Assembly: GCA_024529925.1 (NCBI GenBank)
Contig: JAFEUB010000064.1
Span: forward strand, 1,958,001 to 2,022,000
Source: Ophthalmolycus amberensis
Taxonomy: Eukaryota; Chordata; Actinopteri; Perciformes; Zoarcidae
Reading direction: 5' to 3'
Length of the DNA stretch: 64,000 nucleotides
Shown here: piece by piece, positions 11,361 through 24,733 of the stretch
How positions within the stretch are numbered: the first letter of the stretch is position 1
Layout: each line of letters begins with the position of its first letter
Notes under the pieces: generated by a model
Database searches by the model: none
Seen by the model: the letters and a program-made list of their open reading frames with translations, nothing else
What the model was told of the DNA's origin: nothing
Position numbers and translations under genes: made by a program

Positions 11361-11850
11361 CGAATCTCTGCCGGGGTGTCGGGTGTCTACTCTTAATTTG
11401 AATGTAAATAAGCTTTACAGTTTATTTTCATTTACAAAACTGGAAATAAAAAAATGCATCAAGTGAATGATTGGAAATCCCTATATTGAAGACTTGAGCT
11501 CAATTTAAAAAAAAAAAATACTTGCAAGATTATTAAAGTTTGTGATTCTAGGATCATCTTTCCAAACAAAGTTGTTGGCGGAGCTTTTTTTTCTTTTCTG
11601 AACTTTATTTTCTGTAGATTCATAACATCATCTGTCGCTAATCCAGAGGGCAGACAGCTGATTTGTGACACAAACGAAAGTAAGACGTTTTATGCTCCAC
11701 AACAAAATCAGTCAGCGCAACAGGTCACGAGATAAAACTGTGAAACAATGCGTGAAATGACAAGGCACAGGGACATATGAGTAAAAATGAACGCACTATC
11801 CATTTCAGCATCACACATGAAGGTAAAAACGACTGGAAGAAACTAAAGGG

Positions 11851-14800
11851 ATGGAAAAATCTGCTTCTACTAAATCCAGTAGAGGACGCCGAGATAAGAA
11901 GACAAAAGGAGAAAAGAGCGGACAAACAGGTAATAAAGAAGAAGATAAGGTTTAATGAGGTAGGCTACTCTACATGATTGGGCGTGTTTAAAACAAAATT
12001 AATACAAATATTGTTGCTTGAAATTTGATTTTGCTCAATAAGAGACCATTTCTTTCGTTTTAATGTTAAACATTCACCACAAAACAATGCATATAAATTG
12101 AAATGTTTTTTCAATTTGAACAGTCATCTTTATTTCATTCAATCAAATTTTGTATGTTTCCAAATCTTTGACAGTAAATTGTTTTTGTTTATAATCAGAT
12201 GCTGCACAAAAAAAGGGAGCGAGGAGCTGTTTTAGTTCTGTGAATTGGCTGTGTTGTAGTAAGTAATTCTAACTTCTCTGAACTGTAATAGGGTGAGGTG
12301 AAAACGTATATCGTATATCACTTGAACAGATTTTTGCTGAACGAATCACTGAATACATTACTTTTCTTTTAAACCCACAGTTAAGAAGCCCTGTGTGACA
12401 GAAGATGAAGCTGAACAACCAGATGAAAAAGGTAATGCTGATGAACTGATGAAGGATGAGGTGAAACACACAAGAGAAGTAGTAGAAAGGTGGAACACAG
12501 TGATGTTGGTGTTTAAGGTGCACATGATAATAAACTGACAGAACAATGAATTCATCCCTCAGAGTTTAGGAGAAGATATGCACAATATAAAAAAGTTAAA
12601 CATTGTGTTTAGAATATGAGTCTAAGCTTATGGGATATGGTAAACAGAGAAGTGATCATTTAGATATGATAGAAGGAACAAGTCATAACATAAAGGTACC
12701 TGTATAAATGGAGACTCAGTCCAGCTACACACAAGAAATCATAAGCGACAAAATGAATTAAATACTCCAGGCCAAAACGTAAAAATAACAACATATATAT
12801 ATATATATAGATATATATATATAGTTTATACTATATCATGATATATATATATTAATATTAGATTTTCTAAAAAAGAGTTATTTTTTCAGGTTTGGGTTTT
12901 GCTCAACAAGTGACCAATTGTTCCATCTTGACAGTAATTTATCTTTTATAATTTTTTTGAACATCAGACATTACATCTGCTGCATAAAGAACAATATATA
13001 CGCAGCAATGAAGTGTTAATATACTCTAAGATGTTACTGGTCAGGTGAATACCTCATAATCTATCTTTACCTACATGAAGATGTGGCTGACTGTCACTAC
13101 TATATATGGAAAGAATCAGTGTGTGTCTATTATTAATCACTTTGATGAGCTCTATAACAATAATATACTGTATGTCATCAAATATGAAATTTTTTTCTCA
13201 AATCAGCTATAATTAAATAATGTATTATAAATGAATAGCGATGACCTAATGACACTGTTTTTCTTTCCTTTTAGTGACTCTGACACAGAGGCGTCATTAT
13301 GGTCTGTATAATCAGGGCGCCACATGTTACCTCAACAGTGTCCTGCAGGTTCTCTCCAAGACAACAGAGATCCACGACAGGTTAGAAACAGCTGCTTTCA
13401 TCTGTAGACAATAGAAGTACAAGGAGACACATTTAAATGTGAACTAAACAATCTGTAAACTAATAACATGAAACATTGTTTAATTTGTGAGAATTTGGGT
13501 GTTTCAAACATACAAAACTCCATCAGTGAGCATATTAACAGATGGCAGAAAGTCACTATTCACTAAGAAACTCTCTTCAATGAGGTTGGATCCAAGAACC
13601 AAACAAAAAACGGATCTTCAGCTGATAAATATCTTTGACGGCCTGAAAGAAGCAGAACGTGGAACAAAAACGATCACAGCAGCATTCGGGATCCAAAATG
13701 GTAAAATGGACTGAAATAAAACTTGATTATCAGTGATAAATTAAAGATGTTTTGATGAAATGAATACATTAGAATTATGTTGATGTTTGTTTTTTCAGTT
13801 TATGAACAACGGGATGCAGCTGAATGCCTGGAGATGATTTTATGTAAGATCAGCCCACAGGCCTCTGAGGTGAGCACTGATGAAATCTCTACAGGTATTT
13901 ACAGGTGAACTAATTAGAAAGCTGTGATAGATGTTTTATTTGTATGTCCAGGTTTTCCAAGGAGCGCTGACATACACAACAAAATGCTCCGAAGGCCACA
14001 AAATCATTGAAGAGACAAATCCATTCTGGACTCTTCCACTGTCACTGAAGCACGCCCACGACTCATCCTACAGCGTGGTGAGCAGCCAAAGTTCAGAGTT
14101 CAACTAATAACTTTAAGTGATGTGAGTTAATGTAATTTGGAATTCATGACAACATTTGTGTTTTTACAGGAAAGGAGCTTTGAAATGATTTTCCAGTCTA
14201 AATCATTCAATGGAGGAAACATGGTGTACTGCAACGACTGTGAAGAGTCATTTAGGAGTGTGAGATGGTATCTCCTCAGATTTTGACTCTCCTCAAGAGA
14301 TTTGACTTTGACGACAGCACCATGACACATTTCAAAAACAACAGCAGCGTGGATGTGCCACATGAATTACAAATAAAGGCAAGGAGAAGTAACTTTACAA
14401 AGATGAATTGTGCAGTGATGTGTAAGATTTACAGGTATAACGCATGGCTCCAATAAAATACAATGCATTGTCCATTGTTTCCTCTTAAAACACGGGCAAA
14501 GCGTCACTCATAGACCGTTCGCTTCTCAAACAAAGTAGCAACACCTGCACTTAATAACATGAACCTCATTAAGTGTTCTTCTTTGTAGAAGAAAACGTTC
14601 AAACTGTATGCGGTGGTGAATCACATTGGCAGTCTAAGAGGTGGACATTACACGGCCACCATCCTGTCCAATGAGAACAAAACCTGGTACGAGTTTGATG
14701 ACACTTACGTTGGAAAGGTGATTATTTTTAACACATGGCACATTTTCAAAACGTATCAAATAAGATCAGTATTTAATTTCAGTTTGTTGAAATGTTCTTC

Positions 14801-15205
14801 TCAATGGGGTAGGCTGAAGGAGAATCATTTGCAAAAAAGACTTACAAGTATGTTTGATCAATCCCATTTGATTACATCTGAAATGTGTTGTAAATATCTT
14901 GCATTTTTTTAATGTGTTTACTGAATATTTTTTTCACAAATGATTGTTCAACAGTTCCAGCACGGCATATCTGCTCATGTACAGAGGTAAGAAGAAAACA
15001 TGATTTACTATTTAGTCTACAGTATTAACAGATCCTTAATGAATATATTACTTCTCCTCAATTCAAAGCCTCAGGAGAAAACGATGCCAAGCAACAACAG
15101 AATGAATCCAGTAATCGGAGTGAATGGAGGAGAGATAAGGTAGAGCCAAAAAGAAATGCCAGACACACTGCGGATGAAGTGACAATGGAATATCTGACTA
15201 TATAA
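11851..15205 (+). pseudogene. USP unit A: deubiquitinase with catalytic Cys but broken before the His box
   Basis: Exons: 11851-11929 (MEKSASTKSSRGRRDKK), 12199-12258, 12381-12431, 13275-13380, 13549-13700, 13799-13869, 13952-14077, 14170-14247, then 14256-14378, 14589-14717, 14813-14847, 14955-14986, 15069-15205 (TAA). The Cys box GLYNQGATCYLNSVLQ is intact and so is the His box GGHYTATIL with WYEFDD. Compared with B1, about 130 bp are missing between GAAGAG (14247) and TCATTTAG (14248-14255), removing the end of one exon, its donor and most of an intron. Reading through gives a TGA at 14284-14286, before the His box. The next donor is GC rather than GT (14379). Without compensating splicing the product is a half-enzyme. 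Confidence 0.7.
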
Positions 15206-15319
15206 GAAGGTATTATCCAATCCGTCGTCAAACATGAAGAAAGTGCCTTGGAAGAGTCCAAACTAAATAAACGAAGACAAAGGAGAAAAAAAAGTAATGC
15301 AGTGAACAGCCGGGAAAGT

Positions 15320-16366
15320 CAAACATGGCCGACTCTCTAGGTCAGTCTGAGCGGGACGCTCTGCTGAATGTTTGTGAGAGCAGGCAGGGGACAGTCAGTG
15401 AGAGGGGAGCAAGGACACTCTCTTCACTAGGATAGTTGCTGCAGATATTGGTGTCCCACCAGTTAGCTTGAGCGAGAACACTCTGCTACTGTGAAAAACG
15501 GACAAAAAAAAGAACACAGTCCTTACAGTGAGAGGGGAGCGAGGACACTCTCTTCACTTGGACAGTTGCTGTAACTCTTGGTGTGCTACCAGTTAGCCTG
15601 AGCGAGGGCACTCTGCTAACTGTGACATCCGCTAACTGATATGGCTGTCATGTTTCCAACAATCAATGGACACAATCCGAGTATTAGCTTAGTCTAGTTA
15701 GCCGGAGCGAGAACGCTCTGCTAACTGTGATAGCTGTGTAAGGAATCAATGGGCACAATGTCAACATCGATCTAGTCTAACTAGCATCTCCCAAGTTAGC
15801 TTGAGCGGGAACACTCTGCTCACTGTGAAGGGCGGCCCGACAGCGTAACTCAACGCTCACGTTAGCACGCTACTCGATTAGCTAGAGCGAAAGCGCTCTG
15901 CAAACCAAGGAAAAAAACGAACAATGGTTATAGACAAACAATATTAGTCGATCTCACCGATTGCTGTCTTCGCGATTTGGGTGGCCCCTATCAGACTGAG
16001 TCCGGGGCTTGATGGTCCGCACGGCGAAAACGCCGTTCCCTCCTAAGAGGGACAGCTTGTCGCAGCCTTTGGAGGGCGAAGATCCGCAACTCCGACCGGT
16101 GGTCACAAGGCTACCGCGACAAACTCTAATATGTCTTGATCGTAGACAAAATATATATTTTTTCTACTACCATGGTAGTAAACCTGCGTAGTGAGAAGAT
16201 GAAAAAGGACTGAACTCAGGATGACACCGGAACTTATAGACGACGGGGGTCATCTGAGGTCACAAGTGACTTTGTTGATATAAATATTCGACCTGCGCAT
16301 GCGCGAGACGGAAGATATCCAGTGTTAAGCACTGCCTCTGGTGGTCAGTAAGGATGAAATAGAACA
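15320..16366 (+). mobile_element. DIRS-related repeat fragment
   Basis: 16200-16366 is the reverse complement of parts of the DIRS terminal region at 59925-60170 (GCATGCGC, GACGACGGGGGTCAT and GGTCAGTAAGGATGAAATAGAAC are shared). 15320-15900 has an imperfect tandem motif, TTAGCCTGAGCGAGGGCACTCTGCTAAC, about 110-130 bp apart. No reverse transcriptase or recombinase is present, so it is a fragment or non-autonomous derivative. 16367-17300 has nothing recognisable. Confidence 0.55.
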
Positions 16367-17319
16367 AATATTTGATGAATAAATTTCATGTTATTTTTTT
16401 ACGTCTCTGTAGGAAATTTGAGTGTAGAACTGTGTGTTAAGAAGTTATAATAGAAGTGTTTAATGATTCATATTTAAGCAGTCATAATCATAAGTGTTTT
16501 GGAAATGCATAATTAGGATAATCTAAAAGTGTTTTAGGATTAGTAGCTAGAAGAGTATCATAGTAGAATTTATAGACATGAAGCTTTTGCCAAAAGTTGC
16601 AAAGTCTTATCTTTCATATGGAATGTTTATCATAGAAGGGTTAAGCCATAACAGTCATTGAATGTATTAAGAGTAAGGATCAGGGACAGAGAGACTTTTA
16701 GACGATTACAGAGCACACCAGGGCAAGGGTCCTGGGAGTTAGCCAATAGGAATTGTGATGGACAAAAGGGGAGGGGTTTCGAACTGTATGTGGGTGGGTT
16801 GAATCAAAGTCTTTTTCTCTCGCTCTCGTTAAGCTCCAGGAGGACACATGTGTTTTCTGAGAAGCTGAGGGGAGTTTTTTGCACGGGGTTTTCGTTGGTT
16901 TTATTGTTCCATATTCCATAGAAGTAGTGTACTTCACTGTATAATTGTATTTGCTTCAGTAGGATTAAATTCCTTTTAATTGTAAACCAGTTTTGGTAGA
17001 TTTATTATCGCAGCGTCTCTACTGTAAACAGCAGTTGGATCATGCGCTCCGGCCTTCTCTCTGTGGGGTAAACTCAAGCCCCTACATCTCCATGCGTCCA
17101 CTGGTTACCCCGTGTTTTTGATGTCACATTGCAATGATTTGTGGGTAATTCCCTTAGGCAGAGTCTGCATCTAATGCTGACTTACAGAAAGGGTTCATAA
17201 AGGGCTCAAAATGTCTGCCAGAGAGCCCTCAAACACTCGACGATTTGACAAGTGGGACAGCTCTAAAGTCTCACAAACTTTGCAGGAGTGCGTCTCAAAG
17301 TCCGTAAGGGTGGAGATTT

Positions 17320-17800
17320 GTAATGGTACATTTTTACTTGGTATATATTTCTACTTGGTACATCGCATTCATGCATAAGTAATTTTACTCTGAACTCTGT
17401 TGAACTTCACCGTGTCTCTGTTGTGTAAAAGAAGATTCTCCCTTGCCTGCACGCAAAGATAAATATCTGTGTTGTATGAGAATGTTCCAGCACCAAGGCC
17501 GTCCTGTCACTTGTTTTGTTTGCTGGCTGTTTGTTTTTCATTGTTGTTCCTATCAGTCTGAGACCAAAATGTCTCTAACATTGGCCCCTGGCCCCCACCT
17601 TTGCTCATTCGGTATAAAGAAAGCTTGTTCACTTTTTTTTGTTCTTCCTCACTGAGACTGTATGCATTCTGTTGTGATGATTGAACCTTCTCTGTGCAGA
17701 GAATAAATACTTAAGACAACCTCTGGTTTTCTGTATTATGTATTTCAGCAGTAAAAGACTCACGCAAAGCGGGTAAAGGATTTTTTCCACCACAGATTGG
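17320..17800 (+). repeat. LTR-like sequence (tentative)
   Basis: Contains TATAAAG (17614), an AATAAA polyadenylation signal (17702) and a terminal ACCACA about 100 bp later, a spacing seen in retroviral-type LTRs. No second LTR, primer-binding site or coding region was found, so this is only a suggestion. 17930-18330 is an AT-rich stretch built from GTACTTTTAC-type words common in fish repeats, without a gene. Confidence 0.2.
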
Positions 17801-18659
17801 GATTGGGCCCCTGTGGTTTCTCCACTGGAAGGGCACCCAGAGGTCACTGCATCACATTGTCTCCGCTTTCCTTCCCAGCTCCAGTGGTGAGGGTGAGGTC
17901 TGCATTATACATCCACAAATTTACTCAAGTACTGTAGGCCTATTAAAGTACAATTTTGAGGTACTTGTACTTGACTTGAGTTTTTCCACTTCATATTTAT
18001 ACTCCACTACAAATCAGAGAGTAATATTGTACTTTTCAAATTAAGATTTTTAAGTTTATAAAATGGGATTATACTCCAAAAAGTACATGAAGACGTTTAA
18101 ATTAGCTCCACTTTGACCAAGGGCAACATTAAAGTACGTTTTACAGATTTATACAACAATAATATCTAATATAATCCAAGAATATAATAGTATTACACTG
18201 ACAGTAGCCACTCTGCATTATCAGTACTTTAGGTACATTTTGTTGCTAATACTAATGTATTTTGGAGGCATGACTTTTACTTTTATAGGTATAGGTATTG
18301 CTACTTTTGCACTTCTTCGACCACTACGGACGGATTGGCACATTCTGAAGACAGGCGGATAGGACATAGAGGTTGGACATCTAACTCTAAACAATATCAC
18401 CGTAAAATAACGGTAACTTACTGGCAGCAGGGACGCCAAAAATTCAATAAAAGAATAACAATAAACGTTCAATAAATAATTGTTGCAGTTTAATACAGTT
18501 TCTCAAGACAAATAATAAAGGGACATTTGTATTACATCACAAAACTCACAATGTACTGCATGTTTAGAAGAAAACAAATAAAATCATGAAATCTTTAATG
18601 ACCGGCTTAACTGAACTCATGAGGATAACCTCAGACCAGTAGCGCCGAGATCGAAAAGT

Positions 18660-18860
18660 GGCCGATGGTATGCTACTGTTGTTCGGAGGTGTGTACCGAT
18701 ACCTGTGGTATGCTATTGTTCAGCGGTAGGTATCACTCCCTGGAGTGGTATGCTGTTGTTCAGAGGTCTATCCCTGGAGTGGTATGCTGTTGTTCAGAGG
18801 TGTGTACCTGTGGTATGCTACCTATCCCTAAAGTGGTATGCCAGTATACTTTTCCAACGC
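18660..18860. repeat. Minisatellite, ~45-bp units
   Basis: Imperfect tandem copies of GGTATGCTGTTGTTCAGAGG followed by TGTGTACC or TATCCCTGGAG. The open frame through it is a repeat artefact. The flanks at about 18868-18890 and 19262-19280 (GCTGAAGGCAGGTGTCGC and its near complement) are inverted, so the whole 18.65-19.28 kb block may be one insertion. Confidence 0.7.
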
Positions 18861-19148
18861 CACACTGTTTGCTGAAGGCAGGTGTCGCATGAGTGGAAGT
18901 CCACTGTCAGACAGGCACCAGTGCCATCTCTTGATGCATATGCACATTTAATGTAAATTGATTTGATTCACGAACAGTGATGCCGTAAATGTGGTTTTTT
19001 TACTTTATTGGCAAAGTAGCGCAACACAGCATCTTAATGAAAGGAATGTGTCTGTTTTACCTCGTCCATTTTCTTGTTCAGATATGTGAAAGGCTTTTGA
19101 AATGACAATAAAGTGATTTAGTATTTGCTGATGTGCCCTGAAACTGAT

Positions 19149-19151
19149 ATG

Positions 19152-19191
<40 letters not shown>
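19149..19191. repeat. (TA)n microsatellite
   Basis: About 40 bp of pure TA repeat inside the putative insertion at 18.65-19.28 kb. Confidence 0.95.
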
Positions 19192-19195
<4 letters not shown>

Positions 19196-19432
19196 TGGTA
19201 CCACTGATATGAATGGCATACCACTCTGATTCAACAGCATATACCACAAATATGAACTTTCAAGCGGCACCTGCCTTCAGGAAATGGTCAAAACAGCTTC
19301 AAAGACAAAATTAAATATTTGATGAATCAATAAATATCCTCTAATTTCATGTTTTTTTGTTCCATCTTTAACCCTTATTGATAACCCTTAAATGATGTAA
19401 AAAGTGTTTCGTCTCTCCTGCTCTCCCTGACT

Positions 19433-22400
19433 TTAATTGTATCCATAAGAAAAGTTATTGAGGGAAATCAATATCAGATCATGAAAAGACAAATCTTTCT
19501 AATAAATGAAGAAAGTTGTTTGTGGTCCTTTTGTTATTCAGACCTACAATGAACATTTATTTAAACCAGATGGTGAATCAGAAACCTAATCAAATATAAA
19601 AGTAGTTTAATCTGTGATGTCTTCCTTCTGGTATGAAACTCCAGTGACGTTTAGAACAATCAGTCAGTCTGATCAGCTGCAGCGTCCAATCACATAACTG
19701 ATGAACAATGAGGGGGCGTGTCGGCCATTAAAAAACACTCCATGGAAATTTGCTCACGTGCGTCCTCGCTCATGGCTCCTCCGAGATCCCTCTTTGCTCC
19801 TCGCTCCTCGCTCCTCAGGGCAGAAATTAGAGCTTTGGTCCGGCCGTCAATATGGCGGCGCAGAACAACTTCCGGTTCGAGCGAGGAGCGAGGAAATGAC
19901 AATTCACTAACAAGGACCACGCCAATAACAGTATGAGTTTCGAGAGGTTTATTGCATAGTGGAATGATTGTTAGATTTAAGAGGCGGAAGGGGTCGAGGG
20001 ATGAATAGATAAAGGGTAGGGGTAGAGGGATGAAGGTGAGTAGGGTAGAGGGATGATGGGATGTGGGGTAGGGATCAAGAGATCAAGGGATGTGGGGTAG
20101 GGGACGAGGTAGAGGGATGTAGGGTAGGGGTAGAGGGATGAAGGGATGTAGGGTAGGGATGAAGAGATGAAGGGATGTAAGGAATAAAAAACGAGAAGGG
20201 TTTGTAGAAAGGAGGTTAGGCGATCGATGGGGGACCGTTGATGTCCGGCGGCTGGCGGGAACTGGAAATGGATAAGTGACTGAGGTCGTGGGGGTAAGGA
20301 TCTTGAGTGACAGGAATGGAAGGCTGAAGGAGTTGCGAAAGCTTCGAAGCGGTTCCATCCGTTGAGGTACGATGAGTGCTTCGGGGCGACGTTGTTGAGG
20401 ATGGCATCTGCGCTATGCTGAGTGGATGGCAATGGTCTTTAATGGACCGTTCATGCCCCAAAATAATGGCGACTATGACAATGCGATGTGTATCGTAGAT
20501 CGCAGAGGAAGGTGTGGGGGATGAGAATTCAAGTGGCCAAGGACCGATTGTCACTGTAGAAGCCGTCGAAGCCGATCGAGGGTGCTGCGTCTGTGAAAAG
20601 CTCGATGTCTTCCGGCTTGGTGATGTGTTCGTCGTGGAAGAAGGAGATGCCGTTCCGGGAGGAGAGGAACTGGTGTCAGTTTAGCTTCGTCAAGTGTGAC
20701 GTGGTCATGGAGGTTTGTAACGGCGGCGGCGACAAACGGGATTGTGTGGCAAGGAGGATTTTGTTTAATCTATTAATTCTATTTATTTATTTTATCTGGT
20801 GGAGGAAAGCCGAGTGTTTAGATTGTGTGCTGGGTTTGAAGAAGGTAGCGCGACGGTGAGGAAGTCGTCTAGGTCAGTGATTTTCACCACTGAGCCGTAG
20901 CCCGCCGGTGTGCCGTGAGAGATCGTCAGGTAGGCCGTGGGAAAAATCTGGATTCGCTTAAATCGGTCCAGAAATAATATATATTAATTGGTTGCTTCGA
21001 ATAATTTGCCATGGTTGAGCGTCTGGGCCTGCGACATAGTAGCTGGCTACATAATTAAATACTCTTCCGTGCCAGTGGGTGGCGGTAGGTAGCACAATAA
21101 TGACCGTGGTGAGTAAGACAGTAGAATTAAGTGATGAGAGGTTGCGTTGACAAGACGTTTGTCCGGATTCAGGTAAGCAATTTTTCCGGCTGCTCTTGCG
21201 CGGACGCATGGCAGAGTAATACACGTCCTTCCGGAGGAGAACGAAAAGGTACCGGTAGTCGGGTTCGGTGGTAAGGACTTTGGAGGTGCTGGTGATGTCT
21301 GCCTAAGGTGACCGGTTCGAGGGAGGTGTAGTGCTGAGCGTCCGTGAGCAGTTTGAAGAGTTTGCTTTTCTGTCGGACTGGAGGAAATGGAGGTTGAGCT
21401 GGGTGAGTGCATGCTTCAGTCGAGAGACTGTCCACACGGAAATGCGGGATGTATGGGGCCATCGGAGCGATGGGGAGAAGAGTCGCTGTGGTTTTGGCCG
21501 TTGTTCGAGCGGCTGGATCTCGAGGGAGTGGAAGAGTGGCGATGTCCCTCGGGGATCTCCTCCTGGGGTTGTTGGAAGGCAAAGGACCGACGACTTCGGA
21601 ATTGATAGTGTTAACTGTGGCTAAAAGTGAAACTGGTGGGGGTGGGGGGGGGGATAAGTCAGAGGACGCTGGAATTGTCTGCTGGTGGAGATGTGGAAAT
21701 GAGGAGGCGCGTTTAAGATGGGATGGCAACACTAGTGGGGGTAGGGGTGGAGGAAGAGGGGGGGGGCGGCATAGGCAGGAAGAAACAACTGTTGCGTCCC
21801 TGTTGTTGGGGCGGTCTGTGCAGCTGGGGTAGCCGGTAGAGTTGGGAGGAGTTAGCTGAAGTTGGCCAAGGTGGGTGGAACATGGAAGGTAGAAGTAACA
21901 GAACATGAAAGGATGATGCCAGGATGGAGGGATGGATGTGCCTGGGTTAATCGTGAAGTTAGGGGGAAAAACATTGCAAGGAGATGTCTCTGGCGCGGGG
22001 GGAGCTTGACAGCCAGAGTCAGAATGGCATGGGACGACTTAAGGCAGGACGCAGTCGACTGCCCTTCTCTAAACACATTTAAGTTGAGGCCAACAGCAGA
22101 CTGGAAGCAGCAGCCGAACTTACGCTACAACACCTTCTCCTACTGAAAGCCGTATATCTGACTCCCGCATGCAGTTTGACAGATATTTAATCGTGGCTCG
22201 TCTTGAAGAGGATTGATTCATAGCCTTGGTACCGGTCTCATTACCCTCATAGGGTACTTATTGGCCGTATTAAGCTCAGGTTAAAGATTCACAATCAGAG
22301 TATACAACCTGGCCCTCTGGAGGGACTGATGTAGATGGATGGGCTTCTTCCACCGATGACGTCATGCACGCCTGACGCCGGGAACCTGGAAGTGCTCTGG

Positions 22401-23830
22401 AGGCTCGGAGAGCGAGAGAGGTGTTGTGCCGCGGGTGCTTGAATAGTTTGGAAAGTTGCGCTTTTAATAAACTGATGTAAAGGAATGTTGCGTTGGATGG
22501 TTGCTTTCTTCGTTTGAGAGACTGTCCACTTGGAGAAGTGGGATATATAGATACTGTCGGAGCCTCGGAATGGTGATTGAGGGTCGCGGTGGTTTCACCG
22601 GTCGTTCGAGCGCCTGGATCTCCGGCGGTCGGGAGTGCGGCGTGGATGAAGGATTGAGAGGATTAGGGTCGATGGATGGGATGCTGAAATCTGGGTCCCC
22701 TCCCCCCGGCTGTTGGAAGGCGGGGGCGGACGGCTTCGGAGTTGAGGGAGGATGGTTATCGAGAGCTGCGGGGAACGAAGATGGCTAAACGCAGCCGAAG
22801 TTGCTAGCGATGAAGCGCGGTGAGAGAAGGAGGAAGCTTCGGGATATGGCTGGTCATCCGGCAGGGTTGAGGAGAGCCTTTGTGAAAGGTAAGGGGTTTT
22901 AAGATGTTGTTTGTCTGTCGTGCCTCGTGTTGAAGTGTATGAAAGCTGAGTCAGAGAGCGTTGCTCGTCTCTCTTGCGTCGTATGAAAGCTTGAAGCTGA
23001 GTCGGACAGCGTTTTCTCCTAGGGGTCGAGGTAGAGGGGATGTGGGGTAGGGATGGAGCGTTGCTCGTCTGCTGAGTCAGAGAGCGTTGCTCGTCTGTGT
23101 TAAGTCGTATGAAAGCTGAGTCAGAGAGCGTTGCTCGTCTGGATGTCGGGTAGGGGTCGAGGTAGAGGGATGCAGGGTAGGGATGGAGCATCTGCTGAGT
23201 TCGGGAGCGTCTGTCTTACGTCGTGTGAAGACAAGAGTCGAAGAGGGAGTGAACGGGTTCGTTGGGCTTAAATACTCTGTGCAGAGGAAATGAGCGGTGT
23301 TCTGGGCGTGGCCCTCTTCCTGAACAAAGTTTATGAAACTACATTGAAGAGGGTACATCCCAAGTCTCTTAATTGTCATTTCCTCTGTCCTCATTTGAAC
23401 CGGAAGTTGTTCTACGCCGCCATATTGACGGCCGTACCAAAGCTCTTATTTAGCTCGGAGGAGCGAGGATCGAGAAGTGAGGAGGGATCTCAGATGAGCC
23501 ATGAGCGAGGACCCACGAGAACAGCCTTCCAGGAAGTGTTTTAACGGCTGACACGCCCCCTCATTGTTTATCAGTCATGTGATTGTTTGCTGCAGCTGAT
23601 TGGACTGACTGACTGACTGACTGGAGTTTCATACCAGAGTGAAGACAGATCACAGATTAAACTCTAGTTTATATTTGATATGTTTTCTGATTCACCATCT
23701 GGTTTAAATATATGTTCATTGTAGACTAAACAACAAAAGAACCACAAACTACTTTTTTCATTTATTAGAAAGAATTGTCTTTTCGTGATCTGATATTTCG
23801 CTCAATAACCTTTATCATGGATACAATTAA
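19433..23830. mobile_element. 4.4-kb element with ~470-bp terminal inverted repeats
   Basis: Left arm 19433-19904 and right arm 23371-23830 are inverted copies: TTAATTGTATCCAT at the left against ATGGATACAATTAA at the right, and GAGGAAATGACAATT against AATTGTCATTTCCTC at the inner ends. Inside is GC-rich sequence unlike the AT-rich surroundings, with G-rich minisatellites of GGGATGTAGGGTAGGGGTAGA type (19985-20180, 23025-23190), GCTGAGTCAGAGAGCGTTGC repeats (22940-23130) and two paralogous blocks (21405-21545 and 22500-22640). Open frames inside are long but proline/serine-rich and match no transposase I know. Superfamily unassigned. Confidence 0.6.
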
Positions 23831-24182
23831 CGTTTTACATAATTTATCATCATTTCATTCAGTCACGTGAGGCTGATCATTCCAAAGTGTCGGGTTTGAT
23901 GAGTTATGTCATTTAAATTTAACCTGAAACATGGAGCCTAATACATTTATTACAGTATTCAAGAAAAACCATAATCATATTTTGGGTTAATTAATAATGA
24001 CGTCACAATCTGAATTTCAAAACATACAGACGCATTATGCCGGTAGAAATCGATCCTGCGCTTATAAACAGGACACAGAACAGTTTAAAGAGGTAACAGA
24101 CTACAGAGAGAAAACACCTGTACAGTGATGATAACTGTGTGTCTTTATTAGTTATTAGTATTATTAGTTACTATTATTAAGT

Positions 24183-24480
24183 AAGGCAAGGCAAGTTTAT
24201 TTTCATAGCACATTTCAACAACAAGGTAATTCAAAGTGCTTCACGTAAAACCATTAAAAGCATCAAAACATAAGGGAAAAGAAAAGGAGATTTAAAAACA
24301 ATTAAGAACATTCATCAAAACACTAAAAAGCAGTGTAAGAAATAAATTACAGTATGCAGAAATGCAGGAAATTGATTGATATCCTTCAATCTGGTTCAAT
24401 TAAAGGCAGCAGCAAACAGAAAAGTCTTCAATCTTCAAGTACAAGTATGTGAACAGACACAAACTTATCAGAAGTCTCTC
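24183..24480. repeat. Teleost LINE/SINE 3'-end-like interspersed repeat
   Basis: GGCAAGGCAAGTTTATTTTCATAGCAC followed by CAATTCAAAGTGCTTCAC-like sequence is a recurrent fish repeat, seen here in reverse orientation. No coding part. Confidence 0.45.
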
Positions 24481-24733
24481 CAGCGGCTGACAGCTGATTC
24501 AGCTGTGATCAGCGGCTGCCTTCATCAGAAACAGACATCGCTTCACGTGACGCAACTGAGGAAAGGACGTCTCATGTCTGTTAAAAGTTAACATATTTCC
24601 TCGTTTCCTCTCTCCTCGCATGGTTTCCTCCATGCATCCCTGGTGGGAGGGTCTAAGACGCAAGGAAAGGACCCAAGTGAGGGAAACGGGGATGCAATTA
24701 AGAGACTTGAGAAGCACCCCCGGATACCCTTAG

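Noticed and set aside
11777..11977. 66-codon frame MSKNERTIHFSITHEG...
   Set aside because: It overlaps the better supported MEKSASTKSSRGRR first exon of unit A, whose phase continues into the following exons.
15320..15900. Regularly spaced repeats that could suggest a CRISPR-like array
   Set aside because: The repeats are imperfect, longer than CRISPR repeats, have related spacers and adjoin DIRS sequence in a eukaryotic genome.
17320..17800. Full endogenous retrovirus or LTR retrotransposon
   Set aside because: Only an LTR-like TATA and polyadenylation pattern is visible; no gag/pol and no second LTR nearby.
18665..18892. Cysteine-rich 75-codon frame
   Set aside because: It is generated by the GGTATGCTGTTGTTCAGAGG minisatellite.
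20083..23191. Proline/serine-rich frames of up to 245 codons
   Set aside because: They arise from GC-rich minisatellite sequence inside the inverted-repeat element; no splice context or family motif supports a gene.
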